Positions 15,481 to 23,504 of a stretch of 33,072 nucleotides of DNA are shown in pieces. The stretch covers positions 1 to 33,072 of the forward strand of contig JAUXQT010000051.1 of the NCBI GenBank assembly GCA_030682135.1. Reading direction: 5' to 3'. The position numbers and the translations under genes are program-made. The notes beneath the pieces were generated by a model. That model had not been told where the DNA came from. It worked only from the letters and a program-made list of their open reading frames with translations, and did not search any database. How positions within the stretch are numbered: position 1 is the stretch's first letter; every line of letters starts with the position of its first letter. Source of the DNA: Nitrospirota bacterium (GTDB taxonomy: Bacteria; Nitrospirota; Nitrospiria; Nitrospirales; Nitrospiraceae).

Positions 15481-16725
15481 CTATAACTTGCAGGTATTCT
15501 CCGCAACCCGCCCCACAACCAGATCTCCGGCAACCGTGGCCAGAATCTTGTAATGCCCCAGTCCCAGCTCCTTCCCGAACGCTTCGCCGACGAGGACATC
15601 CTGCACATGTTGATGGTCCCATGAACGGAAGAATGATTGGCCCACTTTCAATCCATCGAACTCATGCCCTTCCAGAGTCTTGATCAAGGCCGAAGTCTCT
15701 GTCGTCCCGGCCCGTTGAATCGCTTCCAGGATCTGAGTCATCGCCGCATAGCCGAGATAACAACGCGACGTCGGGGTATGGTTGTACTTGTCGATCACGC
15801 CCTGGATGAACCGTTTCGAGCTATCCCTGTCGATCTTGGGATCCCAGATCAGACCCCAGATGCCGGCATTATTGGCATAACCCAACGGGCGACCGATCTG
15901 TTCGCCTGCGATCATGCCCCCCACGCCGATCTTCTCTTTTGCCAACTCCAGCTTCGCGTAGGCCTTCAATGCATGCACAAGATCCCATCCGTAGAGATTC
16001 AAAATGATCGCCGTGGGGTTCTTGGCTTTCGCCTCGGTAAAAGCCGATGCAAAATCGGTCGAGCCGAATGGCGTGACCGTCTCTCCAACGAAATCGACCG
16101 CGAGGGACTTGCCTGCCTCCAACATTGCCTGAGCCGCCGCCTTGCCATCGACCGTGGCAGCCGTGATCAGGTACCAGCGAGTCCCGTAGGCTTTCGCAAT
16201 GTGTGGTGCGACAGCCTGTGCCATCATCCTTGCATTGGGCATGAACACGAAGGTCTGCCGGTTACAGGCTGTTCCCGTCAGCTCGGGAAGATGCGCACCA
16301 GTCACCATGAACAGCGTATTTTCCTTCTGCGCCAGGGCACTGACGGCCAACGTGCAGTCTCCGTTGAAGGTGCCCATCAGCACATCGACCCGGTCCTCTT
16401 TGATGAACTTCGTCGCCACCTTTACGGCAGTTTCCGGATTCGACGCATCATCCGCTTCGAGGATGACGACCGGCCGGCCCAGTACACCACCTCTCTTGTT
16501 GAAGAGATCCACGGCCACATTGGCGCCATGGACATCGTGTATCGACGACGTTTTGTAGGGGCTCGACAACGGATCGAGTATGCCGATCTTGATCGGCTCA
16601 CCAGTGGCGGCGAGACTCGTCCTCCCCGTGAGTCCCATCACTTGTCCGATCAGGTCCCCGAACACGACGGCACCTCCGGTTGCTGCGGAAAGTTGCAAGA
16701 AACGTCTGCGTGAAAAATCGGTCAT
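15481..16725 (-). CDS. Tat-exported ABC transporter substrate-binding protein (amide/urea/branched-chain type)
   Basis: A 414-residue periplasmic binding protein of the branched-chain amino acid/amide/urea superfamily (periplasmic-binding type 1 fold). The N-terminus carries a twin-arginine signal (SRRRFLQLSAATGGAVVFGDL). The mature body opens with IKIGILDPLSSPYKTSS and has family stretches such as NKRGGVLGRPVVILEADDASNPETAV. Relatives bind urea, short amides or amino acids; the ligand here cannot be told. No permease or ATPase genes are near, so it may feed a transporter elsewhere or act as a sensor. An AGGAGGG site precedes the start. It follows the PNPOx-like gene by 59 bp on the same strand. 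Confidence 0.85.
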   Translation of the reverse strand: MTDFSRRRFLQLSAATGGAVVFGDLIGQVMGLTGRTSLAATGEPIKIGILDPLSSPYKTSSIHDVHGANVAVDLFNKRGGVLGRPVVILEADDASNPETAVKVATKFIKEDRVDVLMGTFNGDCTLAVSALAQKENTLFMVTGAHLPELTGTACNRQTFVFMPNARMMAQAVAPHIAKAYGTRWYLITAATVDGKAAAQAMLEAGKSLAVDFVGETVTPFGSTDFASAFTEAKAKNPTAIILNLYGWDLVHALKAYAKLELAKEKIGVGGMIAGEQIGRPLGYANNAGIWGLIWDPKIDRDSSKRFIQGVIDKYNHTPTSRCYLGYAAMTQILEAIQRAGTTETSALIKTLEGHEFDGLKVGQSFFRSWDHQHVQDVLVGEAFGKELGLGHYKILATVAGDLVVGRVAENTCKL

Positions 16726-16784
16726 CGGTCCCTCCTGTTATCGGACAACCTGCTCGTGCTGTTTCCACTGGCGGCAGAATACCA

Positions 16785-17384
16785 TCACGATTTCCTCGAA
16801 TGAAGTTCGGCCTCCAGTTCGGCAATACGCTTTCTCAACGGACCGGCGAGCTCCTCGACCTCTTCTGCCGAATAACGCGGCGTAATATACTTCGGGCAGT
16901 TCCAGTCGAATGAGACCACATCGATGAAGACCAGCCGCTCTACGCTCGACCGCATCTTTGGGTCGGCCAGCGTCGAAACAAGTTCTGGATGGGCGCGGGC
17001 GTCTTCGACGCGGGCGTGGCCAAGAATCTTCAAGCGCGTTCTGTTCTGGTAGTCCATGAGAAACAGCGCTACGCGGTCGTTCCCCGAGACATTGCCGGTC
17101 GTGAGGAGTTGCCGATTGCCCTTGTAGTCAGCAAAGGCCAGGGTCGTCTCGTCGATCAATCGCAAAAATCCTGCAGGTCCGCCTCGATGCTGAACATAAG
17201 GCCACCCGCTTTCACTGATCGATCCCATGTAAAAGCTGTCCCGAGCGGCAATGAATTCCGCTTCTGCATGGCCCAGCGGGTCTCGCTCTGGGGCGCCCGC
17301 AATCATGCCTGCCTGTCCGTAATATTGGGTCTGCGCACGGCACACGGCATCCGTGAACATCAGATCGAGGTACTTCGTTGCCAT
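16785..17384 (-). CDS. Pyridoxamine 5'-phosphate oxidase-like flavoprotein
   Basis: A 199-residue protein of the PNPOx-like split-barrel flavin-binding superfamily. Visible features include AARDSFYMGSISESGWPYVQHRGGPAGFLRLID (about residues 46-78), which matches the FMN-binding strand pattern of the family, then NDRVALFLMDYQNRTRLKILGHARV (about 103-127), and a helical tail ending AELEAELHSRKS. It is not the vitamin B6 enzyme PdxH itself by pattern; members often reduce small molecules with FMN or F420. The start has an AGGAAG site. It lies downstream of dsrE and a hairpin, and could be part of the same sigma-54-controlled group. Confidence 0.83.
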   Translation of the reverse strand: MATKYLDLMFTDAVCRAQTQYYGQAGMIAGAPERDPLGHAEAEFIAARDSFYMGSISESGWPYVQHRGGPAGFLRLIDETTLAFADYKGNRQLLTTGNVSGNDRVALFLMDYQNRTRLKILGHARVEDARAHPELVSTLADPKMRSSVERLVFIDVVSFDWNCPKYITPRYSAEEVEELAGPLRKRIAELEAELHSRKS

Positions 17385-17419
17385 CGCTTCTTCCTGTTCG
17401 TCTTCAGTTCCACCCTATT

Positions 17420-17446
17420 CAGGAGACGGCATGAGGCCGTCTCCTG
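17420..17446 (-). terminator. Perfect hairpin between dsrE and the PNPOx gene
   Basis: Arms CAGGAGACGGC (17420-17430) and GCCGTCTCCTG (17436-17446) pair perfectly over 11 bp with a 5-base loop. There is no T-run on the minus strand, so it may be a weak terminator or an mRNA-stability element after dsrE rather than a full stop. Confidence 0.55.
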
Positions 17447-17455
17447 AGAATTGAC

Positions 17456-17830
17456 TCAAAATACGACCGTCTGCCAGCCTTCCGCCAAGTAGCGACGCAA
17501 GCTTAAGAGGCCTGCTGTCCCGGCCAATGCATGGTCCTTCACAATCGGGACTCCGCAAGCCCTGACACTTTCCGTCGCTCCAAAGACCTCCGCACAACCG
17601 CATGAGGCGCCTTGCACGACATCGCGAACGGCGTTGTAGAGGCCATTGGCCGGATGCGAGAGTTTGGTCAACTCAGCTGGCCAGCGTGTGCCGGCGCCGT
17701 TGAACACTACGGCGACTTCATCGCCCTTCTGTTTACATTCGGACGCGAGGGCCAGCGCATTAAAGACTCGCCCAAGCGCTTCTTCGGAACCAGTCTTCGG
17801 ATCGGACAGAATGATGATGGCAGTTTTCAT
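17456..17830 (-). CDS. DsrE family protein
   Basis: A 124-residue cytoplasmic protein of the DsrE/DsrF-like fold. The opening MKTAIIILSDPKTGSEEALGRVFNALALA and the strand GDEVAVVFNGAGTRW match the family. It has three cysteines near the usual active site region (C77 and C79 in ASCGCA, and C92 in VRACGVPI), which could carry persulfide or act in redox chemistry; relatives take part in sulfur transfer, but many have no known role. An AAGGAG site lies five bases before the start. A near-consensus sigma-54 promoter lies about 70 bp upstream, next to the GAF-type activator gene, which suggests inducible expression. Confidence 0.85.
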   Translation of the reverse strand: MKTAIIILSDPKTGSEEALGRVFNALALASECKQKGDEVAVVFNGAGTRWPAELTKLSHPANGLYNAVRDVVQGASCGCAEVFGATESVRACGVPIVKDHALAGTAGLLSLRRYLAEGWQTVVF

Positions 17831-17898
17831 GGATGCTCCTTAGATGGAATGAGTGCTGGGATATTTCAATGCGATGGCCATCGCTGTCCTGCACTACC

Positions 17899-17913
17899 GC
17901 AAGGCCGATGCCA
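17899..17913 (-). promoter_or_regulatory. Sigma-54 promoter upstream of dsrE
   Basis: On the minus strand TGGCATCGGCCTTGC carries -24 TGGCA and -12 TTGC with the correct GG-N10-GC spacing, and is preceded by a T-run. This is close to the sigma-54 consensus TGGCAC-N5-TTGC. Transcription would start near 17888, 58 nt before the dsrE ATG. The activator gene at 18070-19641 lies directly upstream. Confidence 0.72.
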
Positions 17914-18022
17914 AAAAGCATGACAGGCATGAAATGGGAGGAATGAAGAGAGGTATCAACGACTTCAGTGATGTGCAGACAAGAAGACACTTAGCACAGC
18001 GATGCGATCGTCCCACGGAATA

Positions 18023-18036
18023 TCGTAGCGCCACGA
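18023..18036. promoter_or_regulatory. Candidate upstream activator site for the dsrE promoter
   Basis: TCGTAGCGCCACGA is a 14-bp palindrome with one mismatched pair. It lies about 125 bp upstream of the -12 element of the sigma-54 promoter at 17899-17913, a distance typical for enhancer sites of sigma-54 activators. Assignment to the neighbouring activator is inference. Confidence 0.4.
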
Positions 18037-18069
18037 AACTTAGTGGGAGGAAGGCAGGGATCGATGGGC

Positions 18070-19641
18070 TTAGGTGAGACGGGGTTTTTGAATGCCGAGC
18101 TTCTTCATGCGAGAGCGGAGAGTGTTGGGATGGAGATCCAGCCGGGTGGCTGCGCCCTGCTTCCCTTCAATGACCCAGTTCACCTCCTGGAGGACATAGA
18201 GAATATGCGCCCGTTCGACTTCTTCCATGGTCCCTTCGCGCTGTGAGGGTGCAGGCCCCGAATGGAGGAATGCGTCATCGATCTGCAGCATCGGTCCGTT
18301 TGCGAGAATCGTCGCCCGTTCGATCACATTTTCCAGTTCTCGAATGTTGCCGGGCCATGAATAGGCCTTCAGACGGTCCATGGTCGCCTGAGACACGCCG
18401 TCAAATCGCTTGCCCAGTTTGGATGACAACTTGGCGATGAAGTGGCTGACCAACGGTGGAATATCAGCGGCACGGGCAGACAGGGGTGGCACCTCGATCG
18501 GAAAGACATTCAGCCGGTAGAGGAGATCGGCCCGGAAGGAACCGGCCTTCACCGCTGCATGCAGGTCACGATTAGTAGCCGCGATTACCCGCACATCGAC
18601 TTTCGTCGAATGACCGCTGCCGACCCGCTCGAACTCTCGCTCCTGCAACACCCGCAGCAGTTTCACTTGCGCATCCAGCGGAAGTTCTCCCACTTCGTCC
18701 AGGAAGATCGTCCCTCCATCCGCCAACTCAAATCTGCCAATGCGGCGCTGTAATGCCCCGGTAAACGATCCCTTCTCATGTCCGAAGAGTTCGCTCTCGA
18801 GGAGGTTCGCGGGGATCGCGCCGCAGTTCACCTTCACCAGGGAGCGAGCCTTGCGCGGGCTCATGTGGTGAATCGCCCTGGCGATCAGTTCCTTGCCCGT
18901 CCCGGTGTCCCCGCGGATGAGGACCGTCGAGTCGGTGGGTGCAACCTGCTCGATCGATCTCAGCACGGCTTTGATGCTCTGGCTCTCGCCGATGATCTCT
19001 TCGAAGTTATGCTCGAGTTTGATCTCTTCACGAAGGTAGAGATTCTCGGCTTGCAGCCGATCTTTGAGCTGTTGAACTTCCGTAAACAGCTGCGCGTTCT
19101 TGATTGCAATCGCGGCCTCATTGGCAAAGACCGCCAGTCGCTCGAACTCCGCTTCGCTCAGCGGCCGGCGTCCGAACATTGCGATGACGCCGAGTAGTTC
19201 CCAGCGGAACTTCAGCGGTTGGCCGGCAAAGGAGCGGAGACCATTGTCGGTCATCCATTGTTTATTTGGAAGCCGATCGTCGCCGAGGACGTCGTTCGTA
19301 AAAATGGCGCCGGTTCCTTGCGCGATTTTTCCGATCTTCAATGCGCCAAGCGGAATGCGGCGATATTCTCCGTTGAGGTTGTTGTAGAGCCCGGCGCTCG
19401 CCTCAAGATGCAGACAGCGGGTCCGATTCGCACAGTCGGCTGCTTTGTAACAGTCGGCACAGAGATCGCCGGGACCTAACAGCCAGATACGGGCGAAGGC
19501 TGCATCCAGCTCCTCCACCAACCCCTGCGTGATCGTGGCCAGTACGACTTGGAGGTCGAGACTTGACACCATCTGGAGTGTGATCCGCTCCAGCACGTCG
19601 GGAGATTGGGAAGGAGGAGTCGAGGGGGGAACAGTGTTCAT
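18070..19641 (-). CDS. GAF-domain sigma-54-dependent transcriptional activator
   Basis: A 523-residue enhancer-binding protein. Domains in order: a GAF sensor (about 15-185), a short coiled linker (about 185-210), an AAA+ domain with Walker A GDTGTGKE (244-251), sigma-54 contact loop GSFTGA (291-296, Ser in place of the common Ala) and Walker B TIFLDEVGE, and a C-terminal Fis-type helix-turn-helix (about 480-520). The GAF domain holds a four-cysteine cluster (C61, C64, C70, C76), which could bind metal, an Fe-S cluster or respond to redox change. It lies upstream of dsrE, whose promoter looks sigma-54 dependent. Its ribosome site lies inside a perfect hairpin. Confidence 0.93.
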   Translation of the reverse strand: MNTVPPSTPPSQSPDVLERITLQMVSSLDLQVVLATITQGLVEELDAAFARIWLLGPGDLCADCYKAADCANRTRCLHLEASAGLYNNLNGEYRRIPLGALKIGKIAQGTGAIFTNDVLGDDRLPNKQWMTDNGLRSFAGQPLKFRWELLGVIAMFGRRPLSEAEFERLAVFANEAAIAIKNAQLFTEVQQLKDRLQAENLYLREEIKLEHNFEEIIGESQSIKAVLRSIEQVAPTDSTVLIRGDTGTGKELIARAIHHMSPRKARSLVKVNCGAIPANLLESELFGHEKGSFTGALQRRIGRFELADGGTIFLDEVGELPLDAQVKLLRVLQEREFERVGSGHSTKVDVRVIAATNRDLHAAVKAGSFRADLLYRLNVFPIEVPPLSARAADIPPLVSHFIAKLSSKLGKRFDGVSQATMDRLKAYSWPGNIRELENVIERATILANGPMLQIDDAFLHSGPAPSQREGTMEEVERAHILYVLQEVNWVIEGKQGAATRLDLHPNTLRSRMKKLGIQKPRLT

Positions 19642-19649
19642 TCTATTGT

Positions 19650-19678
19650 CTCCGAGCCGGCCATCAGCCGGCTCGGAG
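19650..19678 (-). promoter_or_regulatory. Hairpin enclosing the activator's ribosome binding site
   Basis: A perfect 12-bp stem has arms CTCCGAGCCGGC (19650-19661) and GCCGGCTCGGAG (19667-19678) around a 5-base loop. On the minus strand the 3' arm ends in GGAG (19653-19650), eight bases before the ATG at 19641, so the Shine-Dalgarno sequence is base-paired in the mRNA. It would limit translation unless opened. It could instead be a terminator-like element reused here. Confidence 0.65.
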
Positions 19679-19712
19679 GACGATAAGCACCTAACCGAAG
19701 ATTGTCAATCAA

Positions 19713-19737
19713 CAGACTGTTGAAACAGGCCGCCAGC
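19713..19737. repeat. Partial copy of the palindromic interspersed repeat
   Basis: This 25-bp stretch (ending AGGCCGCCAGC) matches one end of the repeat at 26086-26213 at about 19 of 24 positions, including the TGAAA and GCCAGC parts. No second arm is visible nearby, so it appears to be a half element or remnant. The rest of the gap 19738-19920 shows no gene. Confidence 0.5.
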
Positions 19738-19920
19738 TTTATGAAAGGTCAAGCCCACCCTTTACTGCACACATCGGACAATATAGGTACTCCCTCCAAG
19801 CTCGCTCGTTACCTCTTTAGGGATGGGGGCTGATTGATCTTCCACTGCGCGCGTCCAACGAGGGGAGTCCGCGACCGCGCGTTGCGCGTGCACAGAAGAT
19901 CATCAGGCTCCATCCCGTCC

Positions 19921-20991
19921 TCAGCTGAATTGATCCCATGTGTCGCACTGCTTGATCGACCAAAATACCGCTTCCTTGAGTTTCTTGAGCGGCATATTGT
20001 CCGGGTCTCGCATGGCTTGGAGTTTTTTGTCGAGATCGTATAGCGGTTGGATCGACCGTTTGTCGGGAATTTTGCCCAACGACCAGGCCACTTCCGTGAG
20101 CACAGACCAGTCGGTCTTGGGGTCCTTCAGTCTGGCCAACAGGGGCGGCACGACTGAGGCATCTCCGTGCAGACCGCCAAGCTGCCCCAGCCCCTTGGCT
20201 GCCGCAGCTTGTACCTCAAGGTCCGTTGAGGTGTTCATGATTTCGATCAGCAGAGGAATTCCTTCCCGCCCGAGATTGCCCATTGCTGCCAAGGCCTGTT
20301 TCGCCAAGTCTCGATCTTGAAGCGCCTGCTTCAATCTGGGTAAGGCCTCGTCAGCCTGCATTTCTCCGAGCAGCGAGATAATCTTGACCTTGCGTGCCTG
20401 GTTGGTTCCCGCAGAATCCAAGAGTTTCAGCAGCCGATCCGGCTGGCCCCACTCCGCCGTCAACAGAAGGGGAAACTCGTATTTCTCTAATCCGTCGGTG
20501 AGTTTCTGTATGGCGTAGGCGCCCGGTTCTCCTGCTTGCGCGGATTGGGCCGCTGTGACCGCATCGTCAAAGTCGGTTCGCACCTCCCGTTGCCATTTGA
20601 CCTTTATATCTCCTAACAAATAGGTCAACTGGCAGGCAGGTCCTTTCCAGAGCCTCGACGGTGCATCGAGCAAATCTGCATCACCACCGGCTGCGGTGGT
20701 CCCTTCCCAGGTCTTTCGTTGCTCGCACTTCACCTTAAACACCGCGTCATGAGGCTTCGTGCGATCCTGCACCATGGTGTAGCCCAGTTCCCCGAGACGG
20801 CGCGAGGCAATCTCGACGATCGGTCCCGCATCGACGGTGCCTTTTTCGGTCAGGGCAATGGCATCGACGAGAACCGTCTGGACCTTAGCGAGTTGCGCCT
20901 TCTGATCTGCCGTAAAGTAATCTCGGTAGGCCCACGACGGACTTGGCAGGAGTATGGACACACAGGCCAGAGAGAGGAGACATGCTCGCAT
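19921..20991 (-). CDS. Exported HEAT-repeat protein
   Basis: A 356-residue protein with a signal peptide (MRACLLSLACVSILLPSPSWA, cleavage near residue 21). The first part of the mature protein (about 25-170) is an alpha/beta region of unknown type with conserved-looking stretches (YTMVQDRTKPHDAVFKVKCEQRKTWEG). Residues about 180-350 form HEAT-like helical repeats (LPRLKQALQDRDLAKQALAAMGNLGREGIPLLIEIM; EVQAAAAKGLGQLGG; WSVLTEVAWSLGKIPDKRSIQPL). HEAT arrays usually mediate protein binding. I chose the start at 20991 because AAGGAGG lies just before it; the frame opens at 21069. Partner unknown, periplasm likely. Confidence 0.82.
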   Translation of the reverse strand: MRACLLSLACVSILLPSPSWAYRDYFTADQKAQLAKVQTVLVDAIALTEKGTVDAGPIVEIASRRLGELGYTMVQDRTKPHDAVFKVKCEQRKTWEGTTAAGGDADLLDAPSRLWKGPACQLTYLLGDIKVKWQREVRTDFDDAVTAAQSAQAGEPGAYAIQKLTDGLEKYEFPLLLTAEWGQPDRLLKLLDSAGTNQARKVKIISLLGEMQADEALPRLKQALQDRDLAKQALAAMGNLGREGIPLLIEIMNTSTDLEVQAAAAKGLGQLGGLHGDASVVPPLLARLKDPKTDWSVLTEVAWSLGKIPDKRSIQPLYDLDKKLQAMRDPDNMPLKKLKEAVFWSIKQCDTWDQFS

Positions 20992-21087
20992 CAGGCACCT
21001 CCTTACAGGGACAGGAGCCTCACCGGAGGCTGGAACTTCACCATACATCCAGCACATTATAACCCCCATGAGAGGAGGGTGCTACCA

Positions 21088-21109
21088 CGCGTTGCTTCGA
21101 AGCAACGCG
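21088..21109. promoter_or_regulatory. 22-bp perfect palindrome
   Basis: The left half CGCGTTGCTTC (21088-21098) is followed directly by its exact reverse complement GAAGCAACGCG (21099-21109). It lies in the gap between divergent transcription units, about 97 bp upstream of the HEAT-protein start. A dimeric repressor site is possible; as RNA it would form an 8-bp hairpin with a 6-base loop. Confidence 0.5.
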
Positions 21110-21265
21110 CAGATATTGACAGGGAAGAGTGGCGATGAAGGGTATGCCGTCCGTCCTCTGTTCCTATTCGTTCTTGCAGCAATCAGGGCCGTGGCCAGAA
21201 GCGCCCTCCCCCAGGAGTATGGGTTGACAGTAGGCGGTATCCAACGGTACAAAAGACTGACGCTA

Positions 21266-21294
21266 TTGAGTCATTTCGCTTGTGTGCCTATCAT
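21266..21294 (+). promoter_or_regulatory. Candidate sigma-70 promoter for tRNA-Leu
   Basis: TTGAGT (21266-21271) and TATCAT (21289-21294) are separated by 17 bp. The predicted start near 21301 is 24 bp before the tRNA. Confidence 0.55.
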
Positions 21295-21324
21295 GCTGGA
21301 GCCGACTCCAGCGGACCTCACTAT

Positions 21325-21407
21325 GCGAGCGTGGCGAAACTGGCAGACGCGCGAGACTTAGGATCTCGTGGGTAACCGTGGGGGTTCAAGTCCCTCCGCT
21401 CGCACCA
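21325..21407 (+). tRNA. tRNA-Leu (anticodon TAG)
   Basis: Acceptor arms GCGAGCG and CGCTCGC pair, followed by discriminator A and an encoded CCA. The anticodon stem CGAGA/TCTCG holds loop CTTAGGA, giving TAG at 21359-21361. The variable arm is long (TGGGTAACCGT) and the T-loop is GTTCAAGTC. Class II form plus TAG identify leucine. The trigger-factor gene begins 69 bp later; a small TGTAAG/CTTACA hairpin lies between them. Confidence 0.97.
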
Positions 21408-21476
21408 AACCACGGACGGCTCGACGGTACAGCGACACCTGTAAGCCTTCTTACAAGATAAAGGGTAGTACCAGCT

Positions 21477-22787
21477 ATGAAAATGGAAGTGACCGAACTA
21501 GGACCGATGAAACGCGCCCTCAAGATCGAGGTGCCGGCCGATGAGGTCACGCAACGGTTTGCCCGCGCATACGTTGAGTTGAACCGCCAGGTCAACATCC
21601 CGGGGTTTCGCCCAGGCAAGGCCCCCTTGGCCTTACTGGAGAAACGCTACTCCAAATCCGTGGAAGAGGATGTGATTCGAAGCCTCGTACCGGATTTCTA
21701 CGATAAGGCTGTTCGGCAAGCGGGTATTGTGCCGGTCCTCGTTGAAATTCCTCCGTTGGATCGGGTCAAGATTAAGCGAGACGAGCCGTTCACCTTTACC
21801 GCGACCGTCGAGATCAAGCCAACGATCGAGTTGCGAGACTATAAGGCGCCGAGCCCGATTTCGCTCAAGCCGGATAAGCGGACCGTCACCGACGAACAGC
21901 TCGACCGGGGACTTGAGGTGTTGCGCGAGCAACAGGCACGCTTGGAAGCCGCGCCAGCCGGCCATGCCATCGTGGACGGAGACTATATTGTGCTGGACGT
22001 GCAAGGCACGCTCGATGGAGCCCCGTTGGAGGGAACGAAGAAGGACGGTCAACTCCACAAGGTGGGTTCGAAGGCGTCTGTCTTGGGATTGGAGATCGAT
22101 TCGCACGTCATGGGGAAAAAAGAGACGGACGTGCTCGAAATATCCCAGCCCTACCCGGCCAGTCATCCAGACCCACGCGTCGCCGGCAAAACAGTCCTGT
22201 TCACGATGACGGTCAAATCCGTCAAAGAAAAGAAGCTGCCGGTCCTGGACGATGAATTTGCCAAAGACTGCGGCCCCTACACCACGCTTCAGGAAATCAA
22301 AGATAAACTGCGGAGCGGGATGGAGCAGGCGTTGAAGCGAGAGATCGAGGATACCTATAAGGATACGATCATCAAACGGCTCGCGGAGACTCACCACTTC
22401 GATCTTCCGGAGACCCTTGTTGAGCGTGAGCTGGAAGCCATCATCCGCCAGCACGTGCAGCAGCAGGAAAGAAAAGGCGCCGCTCCGGAAGCGCCCAGTG
22501 CGGAAGATGTCACGGCTCTTCGCCAGGAGCATCGCGACGAAGCGGCGCGCCGCGTGAAGCTCGGACTCGTGCTGGAAGCGATCGCCGAAAAAGAAGCGCT
22601 GACGGTCACTCAGGACGATCTCAATGCGGAGATCATGCGGCTGGCGTCTGAGCTTAAAATGCCGCCTGCCGATCTCGTCAAGATGGTCAAAGCCGGCGGA
22701 CAAGAGTCGATCGACGAATTACGCGCCAGGATTTTAGCGGATAAAGCCTTGGATTTTGTGTACCGCAATGCGGTGATTCAGGGATAA
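21477..22787 (+). CDS. tig: Trigger factor (ribosome-associated chaperone)
   Basis: Trigger factor binds at the ribosome exit tunnel and protects nascent chains. The 436-residue length is normal. The N-terminal ribosome-binding domain has the signature region [40 protein letters not shown] (about 40-80). A PPIase/FKBP-like domain (about 155-245) and the C-terminal helical arm domain follow. It is the first gene of tig-clpP-clpX, a common bacterial order that ties folding to proteolysis. All three genes read the same way with short gaps. Confidence 0.97.
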   Translation: MKMEVTELGPMKRALKIEVPADEVTQRFARAYVELNRQVNIPGFRPGKAPLALLEKRYSKSVEEDVIRSLVPDFYDKAVRQAGIVPVLVEIPPLDRVKIKRDEPFTFTATVEIKPTIELRDYKAPSPISLKPDKRTVTDEQLDRGLEVLREQQARLEAAPAGHAIVDGDYIVLDVQGTLDGAPLEGTKKDGQLHKVGSKASVLGLEIDSHVMGKKETDVLEISQPYPASHPDPRVAGKTVLFTMTVKSVKEKKLPVLDDEFAKDCGPYTTLQEIKDKLRSGMEQALKREIEDTYKDTIIKRLAETHHFDLPETLVERELEAIIRQHVQQQERKGAAPEAPSAEDVTALRQEHRDEAARRVKLGLVLEAIAEKEALTVTQDDLNAEIMRLASELKMPPADLVKMVKAGGQESIDELRARILADKALDFVYRNAVIQG

Positions 22788-22854
22788 CACCGAGGTTCAG
22801 GGCAGGCCTTGTATCTCGGTTTCAATAGGCTGTAAGCGGAAAGGAACGACAGGC

Positions 22855-23490
22855 ATGCTGGTTCCCATTGTCATCGAAACGACGAACCGGGGCGAACGCG
22901 CCTACGATATTTATTCCCGGCTTTTAAAAGATCGGATTATTTTCCTCGGTGCGCCAATCGACGATGTCTTTGCCAACCTGATTATTGCCCAGCTCCTGTT
23001 CCTCGAAGCGGAGGATCCTGAAAAAGATATCAATCTCTACGTCAACTCCCCCGGTGGAAGTGTCACGGCGGGATTGGGCATTTACGACACCATGCAATAT
23101 GTGAAACCCCCGATCAACACCATTTGCCTGGGCCAGGCCGCCAGCATGGGGGCCTTTTTGCTGACTGCGGGAACGAAGGGCAAGCGATTTGCGTTGCCGA
23201 ATGCGCGGGTCATGATCCACCAGCCTCTGGGAGGGTTCTCCGGGCAAGCGACTGAAATCGACATCCATGCCAAAGAGATCTTAAAAATCCGCGAACGGCT
23301 CAACGAGATCATGGCCAAACATACCGGGCAATCTATCGAAAAAATCGCCCACGACACCGAACGGGACTATTTCCTGTCCGCAGAAGAAGCCAAGCAGTAC
23401 GGCCTCATCGATGAAGTCATTTCGCGGCCTCCGAAGATTCTCAAGGCCGTGATCGGCGATGCAGGAAAAGACGGGGCGAAGGACAAGTAA
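22855..23490 (+). CDS. clpP: ATP-dependent Clp protease proteolytic subunit
   Basis: ClpP forms a double seven-subunit chamber that degrades proteins fed by ClpX or ClpA-type unfoldases. The 211-residue protein has the full catalytic triad: S97 (GQAASMGAF), H122 (MIHQPLGG) and D171 (DTERDYFLS). The N-terminus ([32 protein letters not shown]) is that of mature ClpP with almost no propeptide. It lies 67 bp after tig and 14 bp before clpX, with an AAGGAA site before the start. Confidence 0.98.
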   Translation: MLVPIVIETTNRGERAYDIYSRLLKDRIIFLGAPIDDVFANLIIAQLLFLEAEDPEKDINLYVNSPGGSVTAGLGIYDTMQYVKPPINTICLGQAASMGAFLLTAGTKGKRFALPNARVMIHQPLGGFSGQATEIDIHAKEILKIRERLNEIMAKHTGQSIEKIAHDTERDYFLSAEEAKQYGLIDEVISRPPKILKAVIGDAGKDGAKDK

Positions 23491-23504
23491 CCGGGGGAGG
23501 ACGC

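Larger units (their letters stand above)
20992..21324. other. Intergenic region between the HEAT-protein gene and tRNA-Leu
   Basis: This 333-bp gap between divergent genes holds no convincing coding region. It contains a 22-bp perfect palindrome (21088-21109) and the candidate tRNA promoter (21266-21294). A second possible promoter, TTGACA (about 21225-21230) with TACAAA 18 bp later, is weaker. Confidence 0.5.

Noticed and set aside
15637-16713. Long plus-strand frame over the binding-protein gene
   Set aside because: The minus-strand gene has a Tat signal and family features; the opposite frame has none.
21633-22703. Long antisense frame over tig
   Set aside because: Trigger factor on the plus strand is certain; the antisense frame reflects codon bias.
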